Shown here piece after piece: positions 10,200 through 20,687 of a stretch of DNA of 64,000 nt. A model generated the notes under the pieces. That model made no database searches and was not told where the DNA came from. It saw only the letters and a program-made list of their open reading frames with translations. The stretch comes from Ignelater luminosus. Lineage: Eukaryota > Arthropoda > Insecta > Coleoptera > Elateridae. Position 1 is the first letter of the stretch. Each line of letters begins with the position of its first letter. The translations under genes were made by a program, and so were the position numbers. The DNA lies in NCBI GenBank assembly GCA_011009095.1, contig VTPC01090590.1:62001-126000 (forward strand), read 5' to 3'.

Positions 10200-11850
10200 A
10201 TTTGCGGATTTGGCGGAATGACGTCACACCCCCAACTGTTTGAAACTTTAATAATATTTTTTTCTCATAGTTTCCAAAAAACTCTGAAAAAAATAAAGTG
10301 ATCTTAACTGAACCTTAGCTTTCATTTAAAGATTAAAAAAATGAAAATACCACAATCAAAGACGTAGGTATAAATAATCAAATTAATTATCGAAAGTGGG
10401 CATCTTTGTTGAATTCCAATCAATCTTGCATCTTTACCATTCAGGTTTTTTTTAGTATCTACATCTATAAAATAAATGAAGATCTTCAATATATCTATAC
10501 CATTTTCTTTAGGAAAGTTACTCATGGTCAGTTAATATTTCACATAATTCTTCAGAAACCGGAAATTTAGGTTTGCAAAACTGCTATAATGCTAATACGT
10601 ATGTAAGTGAAAGTAAGTCGTTTCCGTGCAAAGGTTTTTCTGGAAATCCCTAATTTTATTTGAGAATATTTAATGTAAAACCCATTTAACTTTCAAAAAA
10701 AGTATTACAACAGGAATTTTAACGATTCAGAAAAAGGTTAAAAAATGCTCATTTCACAGGTCCAGCATATTTTTCCACTTCCTTATTTACATATTTCTAT
10801 TATATTATTATAAATACGTAAACTATTATAAGTTAAATCGCTTTGTTTAATATTTATTTGAATAAAATTCTCGGAACTGTGATTAAAATAGATTTATGTT
10901 TAGTAAACAAAGCATTTTATTTCCGTAGGTTTTTTTATCTAGTTTTAATGTTCAAGTTTAATCGCTTCACCTTCAGAAATTACAAGAAATAATAATTTAA
11001 TAACTTCACATGAAAAACAAAGGAATAATAAATAGTAATAAACTATAATTAACGCTTTTTGCTTGACGTTTCTTGTAAACTTAATGGTTGCTGTTAAGTA
11101 ACTTTAATAAAATATTTTTTACTGATCTCTATGACTATTATAAAAAAAAATGTTTTTTTGTTAATAAATTGTTTAAAATACTTACCAATTGTGTATATCC
11201 AAAAAGAGCAAGATACATCCAAAATTTATATAACACCATTACTCACTACGTAAATACTGTTTACATCGGGATTTCTTTTACGACAAACTGTTTCAGCACC
11301 GAAACGTTCGATTGCTCAACTTGAACTGACGATCTTCATTAAGAAAGACAATAAACAACTGCGGTACCGGCGGTAACGCAACATTAATTTACTAAATTCG
11401 TGATTGAGGTTGCAATCAATATACTGGTTTTGTCATTTAACGGGCAAATCAAATCAGTATAGATACAAGTGTTGCCGAAACCTACTTAACGATTATTTAC
11501 ATATTACATGCTACATCTCCTACTGTTGTTGGAATTCATAACATCAAAATATTAACGTGTACTTTGGTTTTAGAAAATCGAAATGTTGTCCATACTGGTT
11601 TCTATATTTATTCTATTTGTCATATACGTAATTAGCATAGCTAATATCGTCGTATCGTAGAGGGAATGCACAAAATGTTCATCCTGATTCCTTTTACAGT
11701 TGTGAAAGTTTAAAAACATAAACACGCAGTCAGTGTTTTTTCTTTTATTGTTGTCTTCAAAATTGTTTGGTTATCGTTTTTCTTGCTCATCTTGTGATAT
11801 TTATAAATTTGTTTACATTATTATTTGTAGGTCAACAAGAATTACCATGT
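10200..11850. other. AT-rich non-coding stretch, nothing recognised
   Basis: Only short chance ORFs occur. TGACGTCA at 10219-10226 is an isolated CRE-like palindrome without a nearby gene. No repeat of this stretch was noticed elsewhere in the window. Confidence 0.5.
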
Positions 11851-11856
11851 ACTTTT

Positions 11857-12114
11857 CTATTCAACATAAATTGCGGTCATAATATTCATTATACATACCT
11901 GTCGATCATTTCTGTTTACTTGGAATATAACATTTAAAATCGATCCATCAAATGGTAACTGTGATGTATTCACCAATATACAAGGTGTCCCACCCACCCA
12001 CACATGTTCATTAAAGAAACTAGAACCTTTTCTATCTTGTTTACTCGAGGTCTGGTTCACAAACTGTTTAAGCGATTGTTCTTTTAAACACTTATCACCA
12101 TGACAAGTAACCAT
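11857..12114 (-). CDS. Unassigned ORF or exon, 85 residues
   Basis: An ORF from ATG 12114 to 11857 with four cysteines (one pair in CHGDKC) and the segment HVWVGGTPCILVNTSQLPFD. At the codon after NRNDRQ the minus strand reads CAG|GTATGT, a good splice donor, so this may be an exon of a longer gene ending near 11901 rather than a complete small protein. I do not recognise the family. There is no neighbouring exon I can support, and it sits between an AT-rich stretch and the TATACAGGGTGT repeats, so a transposon origin is possible. Confidence 0.25.
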   Translation of the reverse strand: MVTCHGDKCLKEQSLKQFVNQTSSKQDRKGSSFFNEHVWVGGTPCILVNTSQLPFDGSILNVIFQVNRNDRQVCIMNIMTAIYVE

Positions 12115-12199
12115 TAAAGTATGTCAAGAAAGTGTCATTTCACCACACTTGAATCTGACCAACTTTAAACGTAAATATACAAGGAATCACAAACACAGT

Positions 12200-13438
12200 G
12201 TCTTAGATAGAGGCTGTCAAAATTTTATCAAAAGTCTCTATTTCTTTTTAATAGATCAAGAACAGAATGAGATAACGAGATGAAAGTTTCTACATGTTTG
12301 TTACTTTAAGCTGCCTATTATTTTTCGTAGTCTCATCTTTGATATTTTGCAGAGAAAGTTAACCCCCTACCCTAAATAAAATTGTTACGCCACTGAAAAG
12401 TTAAAACATTCCTCTATTTCTGAAATTATCAATCGATTTGGCAAAAAAAAGTTATTCATACACTTTTCCCGTAGAATGCATCGTTTTCTAGTAAAATTGG
12501 ATTTTTCACAACCTTTTAACCTAGAGTAGGATATACAGGGTGTTAGAAAAATAGAGTCAAAAATTCTAAGGGCGTGTAGCAATCATAGAAATAACTAGAA
12601 AAGTCTAGATAAGCATGTGTCTGGGAATCCAGCATTTCCGAGATACAGAATGTCAAAGTTTTATTTAGAACATCTTGTTTTTTTCGATATCTCAAGAACA
12701 AGGTAGGATATTAGGACGAAATATGTTACATGCTTGTTACTCTTAGGTGTCTACTATTCTACGTAGCCTTAAGTTTAATATCTTCATCAGAGGCGGGGAA
12801 TTACAAGGAGTGTGTTACCCCAACTCTAAAGAAAATTGTTACGCCACTGAGAAATTAATAGCCTCATTCTTTCCATAGAATGCATCGTTTTTTTAGTAAA
12901 ATTGGATTGGATTTCTCCAAGTTGAGAAGCCTATGGTAAGGTTATCTTAGAAACAGTATGCAATTATTCGCATTGAATTTCTTGATAAAAATTAATTCTA
13001 CTTCTTCATATAACCTTTTTTTCCAAGGCGCGTCGTTTTCGACATACAGGGTGTCAAAGTTTACTTAAAGATTAGAAATTTAAACACCCTGTATCTTGAA
13101 AATGGCACACGTTTATCTAAACCTTTTACTTATTTTCATGATGACTACACGTTCTGACTGCTTTCGACATTTCTTTTTAATTCAAACACAAATAAATTAG
13201 ACTTCTTCACAGATATACAGAGTGTTTTGAAAATTAATACAAATAGTTAGCAGACGCATTCCTCAGCAGAAATTAAACCCTCTTTTACCATTTAACGTTT
13301 TTTTCCTAAAGCGTACCGTTTCCGAGATATACGGTGTCAAAGTTTTATTTAAAATTTCTTGTTTTCTTAATATTTCAAGAACAAAATAAGATATTGGAGT
13401 GGAATTCCCTACACGTTTGTTACTTTAAAGTGTCTAGT
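12200..13438 (+). repeat. Degenerate TATACAGGGTGT-type repeat, about three partial units
   Basis: Related units are recognisable at about 12205-12400, 12640-12880 and 13325-13438. Shared landmarks are ATACAGGGTGTCAAAGTTTT or variants, a run like TCAAGAACAAARTRAGATATT, then GTTTGTTACTTTAARGTGTCTA, and AATTGTTACGCCACTGA. An inverted partial copy lies at 15480-15800. The ends with ATACAGGGTG are shared by several other repeats in the window, so this is probably a dispersed transposon family that has inserted repeatedly. No ORF was recognised. Confidence 0.7.
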
Positions 13439-13765
13439 ACTTTTGGCTTGAAAAGTTTTCAGCAAGAAGTGTCACAAAAGCTACCGCAGGGATAACTGGC
13501 TTGTGGCGGCCAATTGTTCATAGTGACGTCGCTTTTTGATCCTTCGATGTCGGCTCTCCCAGAATTCGCCAAGCCTCAGATTGTTCACCCGGGAACGTGA
13601 GCTGCGTTTAGACCGTCGCGAGGCAGGTTAGTTTTATCCTACTGATGACTCGTCGTTGCGATCATAATCCTGCTCAGTATGAGAGAAACTGCAGGTTTGG
13701 ATATGTGGTTCACGTACTCCCTCAAGCTGGCCGTGGTACCATCCTTGGGAGGCCGTATACGCGCG
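13439..13765 (+). pseudogene. 28S rRNA gene fragment (domain V-VI region), degenerate
   Basis: The stretch follows insect 28S rRNA from CTTTTGGCTTGAAAAGTTTT through CAGGGATAACTGGCTTGTGG (13497-13516), GATCCTTCGATGTCGGCTC (13538-13556), CTACTGATGACTCGTCGTTG and CTGCTCAGTATGAGAG to about GGCCGTAT at 13751-13758. It is an orphan: there is no 5.8S, 18S or rest of 28S around it. Internal deletions (between CGGCTCTCCC and AGAATTCGCC, and before GGCCGTAT) and substitutions at normally invariant positions (CTACCGCAGG for TTACCACAGG) show it is not functional. It is embedded between copies of a dispersed repeat and a TCGGGCC element. Confidence 0.93.
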
Positions 13766-13797
13766 TCATGTCAACAATGTGTTTCATCATTAGATCC

Positions 13798-14300
13798 CGC
13801 TATAAAATCAGGAGACTCTAAAATCTAAAACAAAAGAAAGTTAAGAATTGATATGATATGGTTAAAAACTTATTTAGATCAATATTGAAAAATTGAGATA
13901 ACAGCTTACTCTACACGACAAAATTATTAGTTAATTGTAGACCATAAACTAAAGCCCTGCATGGGCCGGGATTATCAGACCGAGTACAAGCTTGACGCAA
14001 CCGAAAAAAACCCGACTTCTTGATCGGCCCGACAGGCCCAAACAGCCTGACAGACTCGAGAAGCCCAAAAAGTCTAAAACGTCCGACAGGCCCAAACGGT
14101 CCAACAAACAAACATCTCAACAACCCCTTACGATCCGACGGACCCTAAAGGTCTGACATGCCCACGAGATTCAAACGGCCAGATAAGCGCAAGTGGTTCG
14201 ACAGGTCCCAACAGCTCGAGAGGCCTGACAAAACATAACGGCCCAATTGACCAGATGTAGACCTGAAAATCTCAATAAATTTTTAAACTGAAGCCAGACC
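13798..14300 (-). repeat. TCGGGCC-type element, inverted copy with matching flank
   Basis: On the minus strand this holds degenerate GGGCCTGTCGGAC-like units (about 13985-14270), then the conserved end (GCGTCAAGCTTG at 13990-14001 read on the minus strand, then the CCGGCCCATGCAGGGCTTTA end near 13952-13971). The flank 13798-13950 is the reverse complement of 62570-62706, with landmarks AAAATCTAAAACAA and AATTTTGTCGTGTAG. Thus the homology to the 62-kb copy extends beyond the presumed terminal repeat. Further degenerate units lie at 14430-14510. Confidence 0.82.
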
Positions 14301-14519
14301 AGGCACGACGCTGACCCGAGATTCGTCCCGGGTGGCGTAAAGGAGCTACTAGAAAACCCAGTCTGTGCAGGCCTCTAACTTGCAAATCATGTCATTACAT
14401 GTCTGTATATTCTGATGAAAATGCTAAAAATTTAGTAAAAAAACCTAGGAAGGACCGAGAAGTTCGACAGTCCCCAACAGCTCGACAGGTCCCAACGGTC
14501 CGATTTACTAGACAAATAT

Positions 14520-14915
14520 TCAATTTGTTCTCTGTTAGCTTCCAGCTCGCAATGGTACTGCATTATGAACACCTTTAAACCATTTGTAGAATAATTGATT
14601 GTACACTGTCCATTAGTTGTGCATGCAGGTCTTGTAAAATTCTAGACGTGTTGGTAAACCATTCCCTTCAGAAATCCCCAAACGAAAAAAATCCCCAACC
14701 TATTCAACGCTGGGGAAAATTTTTATTCACCGATTGCCTGACATTATAGGCATAACGAGGTGGTCCGCCATCAAATATCCAGATCAGCCCTTTTTGCCGA
14801 CTGAGTAAAAAAATAGTCTTTCAGTTCGTTAATGAATTGAAAATAATCTTCTCCATTCAGGCGTTGTGGTAAAAAGTGAGGTCCAATAATGTTGCCTGCC
14901 AGTACTCCCATCTAA
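14520..14915 (-). pseudogene. DDE transposase fragment of a dispersed insect family
   Basis: The minus strand from about 14911 reads MGVLAGNIIGPHFLPQRLNG and continues to a stop near 14777. This resembles the segment before the second catalytic Asp in the transposases that insect annotations often carry as DDE-type relatives of Tc1/mariner (WAGI..IIGP.FLP.RLNG). Upstream and downstream pieces are out of frame. A second, separate remnant of the same kind is at 20880-21330. It is inactive. Confidence 0.6.
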
Positions 14916-15479
14916 ACATTTAAGAAGAGTAGCTCGCGCGTGGCGCGCAAAGTTTCGGTCTTGTGCAATACGAAAATATGCCGATGTTGCGGTTTAAAGT
15001 TTTTCTTCTTGTTCCGGATCAGTACGAAAACCACTTTTCTTCGTTTTTTTTAGTACGAAAGCGGAACTTTGAAAATAAGATTGTGTTGCGCCGTGGCTTG
15101 CGAAAGCGAGCGACACGCTTTCTCCTCGCCGAGACCCCAGCCATTGCGATCGCAGACGAAACAACTTGATCCCGTTCAAAAGGAGTTCAAGAGAGTTTAG
15201 AGTAAGCGTCGTCCGAAAGGCAAGAAAATGAAGCATCCGATGTGCCTGGCTAGCTTCCGGTCAAGCGTCCGAGGTCGGGGCGCGCTACCCGTTCGACATT
15301 ATTCAGCGACAAACAGCGACATCGCGGCCCAACCCGTTCACTGCCATCAGTGTTTATATAGCCCTACCGCCTCCGTCTTCTACCTCGGTACACTTAAGAA
15401 ATTTTCTTCGAGAAATGCAATGTAAATAATTATATCCTGTTCTTGAGATGACATATGACCTTGCCATAGGCCGTTGAAC

Positions 15480-15800
15480 TTGAAAGATTTTGAAAAAAAT
15501 TCAATTTTATTCGGAAACGATACATTCTACGGAAAAGCGCAGGAGTAACTTTTCGTTTCAAATCGATTGCTGGTCTTGCTATATAGAAATTCTTTTTAAT
15601 TTCTCAGTGGCGTAACAATTCATTTTAGCGTAGGGCACTAGACCTACCCTACTTCTCCTTATCTGCTAGTAATATAAAATACAAAACTACGTAAAATAGT
15701 AGACACCTTAAAGTAACGAGTATGTAGAAAATTTCATCCAGATATTTCACTTTGATATTAAAATATTGAGAAAACAAGGAAATTCAAATAAAATCCCGAC
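15480..15800 (-). repeat. Inverted partial copy of the 12.2-13.4 kb repeat
   Basis: Reverse-complement matches to the 12.8-kb unit include AATTGTTACGCCACTGAGAA (minus strand of 15601-15620), the segment ending in GTGTCTACTATTTTACGTAG, and GAATGTATCGTTTCC near 15518-15532. Together with the direct units it flanks the block holding the 28S fragment, the TCGGGCC copy and the transposase scrap. Confidence 0.72.
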
Positions 15801-16380
15801 ACTCTTTATCTAGAAAACAGTGCACTCTGAAAAGACAGTTTTGTGACAAAAAAGTCTTAACTTTTGTTGACGACGGCGACGAATCAATGAAAAATGCCAC
15901 CTTAGGTCGCTGCCATTTAGGAAACTTAATTCCTTTTTGGCTGGTGGTTTTGGAAAAATGGATACTCGCCAACATGTCAGGTACCAAGCAGTCCGCACGC
16001 CAGTCAACGGCGATGATGTTCTGGTGGCGACGGTGGAGCAGGCCGGAAGCAGGGTCCTCCAGAATCCCCGCCGATCTCGATGACCCATGTTCAGGTGGAA
16101 TGCCCAAGGACAGCCAGCGAGCCGTCACACAGTGACGACGATTGTAGAACACGAAGCGGCGGTTCTTTTCAGACCGGTGTTGGTATTGTGTAGTGAGGGG
16201 TGTGAGAGTGTGTATATGTTAGAGTGGTGATGTGTGGGTGTCTAGATGTGTATAGTATGCCGTGGATTGGTGTGGAGCTGTTCCGGCATTTGCCTTTACC
16301 ACTAGGGAACTTTTGTTGAGAAATACTTCTGCTAAATATTTGCACTCATTTTCAAAATGCAAATGTAGCATGAAAAGATT
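15801..16380. other. Unassigned stretch with the GGCAAATGCCGGAAC motif
   Basis: Overlapping minus-strand ORFs (15784-16152) have no recognised domain. At 16276-16305 the plus strand reads TGTTCCGGCATTTGCC followed by ACCACTAGGGAAC. The same motif recurs at 42294-42345 and 56870-56925 in the 3' region of LINE copies, so this may be the tail of another LINE fragment on the minus strand. Confidence 0.4.
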
Positions 16381-18560
16381 ATGGCGCCAGCTAACGATAA
16401 CGCCTAGTACTAGGGACATGCCACAAGCGAAATTCACAAATAATTCTTCCGAAATTGTAGAACCTAAGGAAAAGATCGTTTTCGATTATATCTTAGCTCA
16501 GGTTGGAGAAGAAGATTGCTGTTATATTAAAATGAACATTCTAGGACAGGAATCTTATGGGTTGCTGGATTCTGGTGCGAACAGCACTTTTATCAATCAA
16601 AAACCTGAGATGAGATTTGAAAATTAGGACTTAAATTAGATACTGCAAGTACTCAAGTTTGTAAATTGGCTAATAGTGAGTTATGTAGCTGTTTAGGTGT
16701 CATTTCCGTACCTATTAGATTAAACGATGTTGTTAAGCTAAGCGCTTGGTCTTCGCCTGCCTTATTGGATTCTAAAAAGGATGGTACGCATCACTTTTGC
16801 GTTGACTTTTAGAAATTAAATAAAATTACTAAAAAAGATGCTTACGCCTTGCCGTACGTTTCATCTATTCTGTCTAAGTTAGGTTAGCAGCATCAATATC
16901 AAGAGTTCGTAATGGCAAATAGAACTAGAGGAAAGCGGTCGTCTTTATACAGCGTTTACTGTGTCTGGTCGGCGATTGTTCCAATTAACTCGTCAGCCTT
17001 ATGGTTTGCCTTTCAAAGGCTGGTTGACGTCAGCACGTGGAAATGCTTCAGAACGCACTAAATTGTCTAGCTACTGCTGGGTTCACCCTTAATAGGGAGA
17101 AAAATCATTTTTGTCGGTACAAACTGAAATACCTAGGGTATGTAGTCAACAGGAACGGCTAATAAGGTCGAGTGTATACTAAACTTACCTTCACTACAAA
17201 CTCTTACTGAAGTTCGTAGAGTGCTTGGGATGATATTCTGGTGCAGGCGTTTTGTCCCATCTTATTCCTAACTTTTTGTTCCCCTTAACAAGCCTTTGCG
17301 GAAAGGTACTAAGTTTGTTTGGTTAGAGGAACATGAATTGGCTTTCAAACGTATTAAAAAGGTCTTGGTTTCAGCCACCACCTTATGTGTTCCCAATCTT
17401 GACAACGATTTTATTCTCTAAACGGACCAATCCGGTTATGGAATAGGAGTGTTGTCGCAAAACTACGAAATATATTTCCCGATCCTTCAATCGTTCGGAG
17501 TGAAAGTATTCTGTGACGGAAAAAGAGTCTTTGGTAGTTTTTCGATTCTATGTAGAAGGTACTAAATTTACTGTAGTGACTGACCATCAGAGTTTAGTTT
17601 TGTTGGATAATCTGAAAGACCCTCAAAGTAGACTAGGACGTTAAGTGTTCCAGATGCTTTGTCACGGTCATCATCACCTGGAAACCCTCGAATCAAGTCT
17701 AACCAGGTTGAAATCACCTAAGTGGAAGATTCTCGTTATCTAAAAATAAAGAGATTAATTTATCAGAAACTGCTTTCTTATCGTTTACGACAAATCTCGG
17801 CTAATAAGTTATACAAGAAGGTCCCTTGTAAAACTCGTTGTTTCTAAAGAGTACAGGAAACAATTCCTTTAGCAATGCCATGACGAGACCACCTTCGATC
17901 ATTTCGATATTCACAAGACGTTCCATAGAGTCGTCAGACTGTGTTATTGACCCTCTATGCGCAGTGATATTACTAGGTATGCTACGTGGTGCATCATCTG
18001 TCAAACCACAAGCTGCTGGTTTCCAAGAAAAGCCCCTTGTATCAAAGTCCCCGGAAAAGTCATTAGCATTGACTTATAATTGGATCGTTTCCAGGTAGTT
18101 GACGTAGACACCAATTTATATTCGTCGCGACGGACGTCTTCAGCAAGTTTAGACTTTGTAGACTTCTGGAAGAGCACGTCTTCTTGCTCTTTAGCGTACC
18201 CGAGGTCGTAAAAAGTGATAAAGATCGTCAGTTTGTGAGCAGAGAGTTTACTAAGCTGACTGAAAAATATAAGATTAAGGCGTTCTTTCCACCCTTTTAC
18301 CACCCTCAGCCTGATTTTGGTCAAGAAATGCGTCTCTCTGGTGATGAGCACCATCCCAGGACCCTATAACTCGAGTCTTCTCAACCTGATGTTCTAAGTC
18401 CTGAAAGAGCTGTATTAGATCGTTTGCTTAGCCAGGCTAGGGAAAAATTGATGAAGAGGCACGAAAATAGAAAATATATGTAGATCTTGAATACCCCTTT
18501 AGGGAGCCACTGGTCGCTGAACTCAAACATTTACGTCTAGCTTGTGGCGTAGCAAATGTA
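16380..18560 (+). pseudogene. Ty3/gypsy retrotransposon pol remnant
   Basis: Heavily decayed pol in order. The protease is near 16540-16600 (YGLLDSGANSTF). The RT start is near 16770-16880 (DGTHHFCVDF, then KLNKITKKDAYALPYV). A tether/RNase H region is near 17330-17640 (SERKYSVTEKESLVVF read across frames, then VVTDHQSLVLLDNLKDPQS). An integrase core piece is at 18184-18310 (SVPEVVKSDKDRQFVSREF). Many stops and frameshifts; no LTR was identified. Large ORFs on the opposite strand at 17801-18354 are shadows. The order and motifs fit gypsy, but the clade is undetermined. Confidence 0.8.
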
Positions 18561-18926
18561 AAAGCAGTTTCCACATATGTATAGGTTGTTGTACTGTAAC
18601 GTTTATAGAAGGATCAGCACTAATCATCACAAACTGAAAACTGTGAAGGGACTTTTGACCTACCTTACCTTACCTTCAAACTGAAACACCTTGTATATTT
18701 TATACTAATTCTTCTTACAGAATAACTTTTTGAAATAAACAAACAAAAACCTGAAAGAACAGCCATTTTGGTTGATTACGTTGAACAATTTTATTCTTAG
18801 AAATATTTATTATTTAACAAACTAGTTTCATAAGTAAAATAGTAAAAACTAAAGTTGCTTGTAATATAATAACTAAAAGATCTACGCATTTAAAAAATTC
18901 ACTGATGCACAGATCTTGTTTTTAAT

Positions 18927-19265
18927 TTAAGGTGCATTGTCAAAAATACATTGCAAAACTAAAGCAGGAAGATCGTCTAGCTGTGGTGGCGCAATCTTCT
19001 TGCACGGGTACAATATTTTATCGGCAGTATGTTCATCGTATTCACCATCCACCATTAAGACTTCTTTTAATGCATCAAACTGTATTTCGCCAGCTTTATT
19101 TTTAAAGCCCTGCTTTAAATAGAAACAATTCAAGTATTCTTTATATTTTTCATCGTCCGGCACTTTTATTGTACGCATTACTTCCAGCACTAGATTGTAA
19201 TCAACTTTAGTCTGGTCGACGCATTCTTTTTCTGCCTGGAGTCTTGCCTCGGGTTCTAATCTACA
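18927..19265 (-). CDS. Odorant-binding protein, Minus-C type, terminal exon
   Basis: A 339-nt minus-strand exon opens after the acceptor TTTTATATTTCAG (19266-19278) and ends at TAA (18927-18929), giving 112 residues. Insect odorant-binding proteins are small secreted helical carriers of hydrophobic ligands in sensillum lymph and other fluids. Here the conserved cysteines are at KECVDQ (C1), YLNCFYLKQGF (C3), YPCKKIAP (C4) and VLQCIFDNAP (C6). The expected C2, four residues before C3, is tyrosine, and C5 is absent, so this is the four-cysteine Minus-C class. The segment FDALKEVLM followed by EYDEHTADKILYPC is typical PBP/GOBP helix spacing. The 5' exons with the signal peptide were not found; a possible preceding exon is listed separately. 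The exon is fully open and looks functional. Confidence 0.85.
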   Translation of the reverse strand, partial: CRLEPEARLQAEKECVDQTKVDYNLVLEVMRTIKVPDDEKYKEYLNCFYLKQGFKNKAGEIQFDALKEVLMVDGEYDEHTADKILYPCKKIAPPQLDDLPALVLQCIFDNAP

Positions 19266-19363
19266 CTGAAATATAAAACAAACTATGCAACTGATTTGTA
19301 AATGCTTTGGTATACAGGGCGTCAACGGAAAATAGAAACAGTCCGTCATTTGCTTATACTTAC

Positions 19364-19420
19364 TGATGGCTCAAGGTTGAGTCCTATTGCATCAACATTT
19401 TTCACTTTGCAAAATTTTTA
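19364..19420 (-). CDS. Possible preceding exon of the odorant-binding protein
   Basis: The minus strand has a strong donor, CCATCA|GTAAGT, with the exon ending at 19364; the intron to the terminal exon would be 98 nt. The open codons before it read KVKNVDAIGLNLEPS, in phase 0 with the next exon. No convincing acceptor or signal peptide is visible upstream, so the 5' border is a guess. Confidence 0.35.
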
Positions 19421-19429
19421 ATTGTCAAT

Positions 19430-20160
19430 TATTTAGTTGATAGATTTTATTTTATTGGTGCAACAAATTAATGGTTATTTACGTAATAAGTCAGCAAAGT
19501 GATACTTTCAAGACATTTTCCTGACATGTTACGTATATATAACATTTCTTCTAATACTGTTTTTTTAATGCAGAAAGATAATTAGAAATTGTTCTAATAT
19601 TTTTAATCGTACTGTATGTATTTACGTTTCCAAGGCGACAAATGAAAATTTTTTAAAAGTGTACTGTTTTAATAAAACAAATAAAAATTGAATTCTGTTT
19701 TGTTTCCTTGGTTACCAAGTAAATATGTTACGCAATACTACGCCATATTGCATTTACACGTTTTTCGTGTTTTCTTTATTCTTATTATGTGATTGTGCAC
19801 AATATCTTTCTAATTTATAAAAGTAATTTTAAGAAAAATGGAAAGAAATCGGTATAAAAACTGAAATATCACTACAAAACTCCTCTTAAGGCTCTATGAT
19901 AATAAAGCTTCAGTATATGAATATTTACAACACTAAAATTATCAATATTATTGTTTTGTGCGTGGCGTACAGTGATAAATTATAATTAAGTATAATTTAA
20001 AAGAATAGTATTTTTATACAGTTTTTATTCAATAAAAGAAACATTTAAAGTTCATGAAAATTCAGAAAATCGCATGAACTTTAGTGTTTTTGTTCGATTT
20101 CCTTATTAAGAAATGTTATCCATAATCCAGAAACGTTTTCTAATATATTTTGTGCGTGTT
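19430..20160. other. AT-rich stretch, nothing recognised
   Basis: No ORF or repeat was recognised. It lies upstream of the odorant-binding protein exons, so the missing 5' exons and promoter may be here or further right. Confidence 0.4.
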
Positions 20161-20167
20161 TGTTCTT

Positions 20168-20540
20168 TGTATACAGGGTGTCCTGTCTAACAGTCTACAT
20201 TCGATTGTTCGAAAACTATTCGAGTTATCAGGCTGAAAGTTAGTATTTTGCCATAATTCAATAAGTAGATTGCAAAAAGGAAATTAGAATACTTTTTAGA
20301 ACAACTTATCAAACCCGAAACGACGTCGACTTTAATTTGTTGAACAGAATTACTACTTTTTTGTGGTAATTGACATCCCGCAGAGATAGAAAAATAAAGA
20401 GTTTGAGCAAATGTTTGATAGAGCAATTAAATGTCACATCAATAACAAAATTATTTTGACAGTAGAACAAAGGATTCCTTTACTTCATTCGTAATTATTT
20501 CCGTAATTCTAGAAAAACACCGATCATCGCAGTCTGTATT
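20168..20540. repeat. Dispersed repeat starting TATACAGGGTGTCC
   Basis: Starts TATACAGGGTGTCCTGTCT at about 20171. A stretch near 20295-20365 (GAACAACTTATCAAACCCG, ACGACGTCGACTTT, ACTACTTTTTTG) is related to 51830-51895 (GAACAACCCATTAAACTG, ACGACGTTGACTTTTATG, ACTACTTTTCT). It is non-coding. Confidence 0.5.
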
Positions 20541-20687
20541 AAAAATGTAAAAAGTTAATCTCAGCATGATTACGCTGTTGCAATAACAGTGAAACATATT
20601 GCCAGAAAAAAATACTTAAACGAAAAAAAGAAGAAATGATCGAAGTGTATGTCCTTGTTATGAAAGACTTCGCCAGTCGTGGTGGTA

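Noticed and set aside
13439-13765. An active rRNA gene
   Set aside because: Only about 330 bp is present, with deletions and changes at conserved positions.
15784-16152. A 122-residue minus-strand ORF
   Set aside because: Two overlapping frames are equally open, with no domain, homology or splice signal that I can point to.
17801-18354. Minus-strand ORFs opposite the gypsy integrase
   Set aside because: Plus-strand pol motifs explain the region; the antisense frames have no motif.
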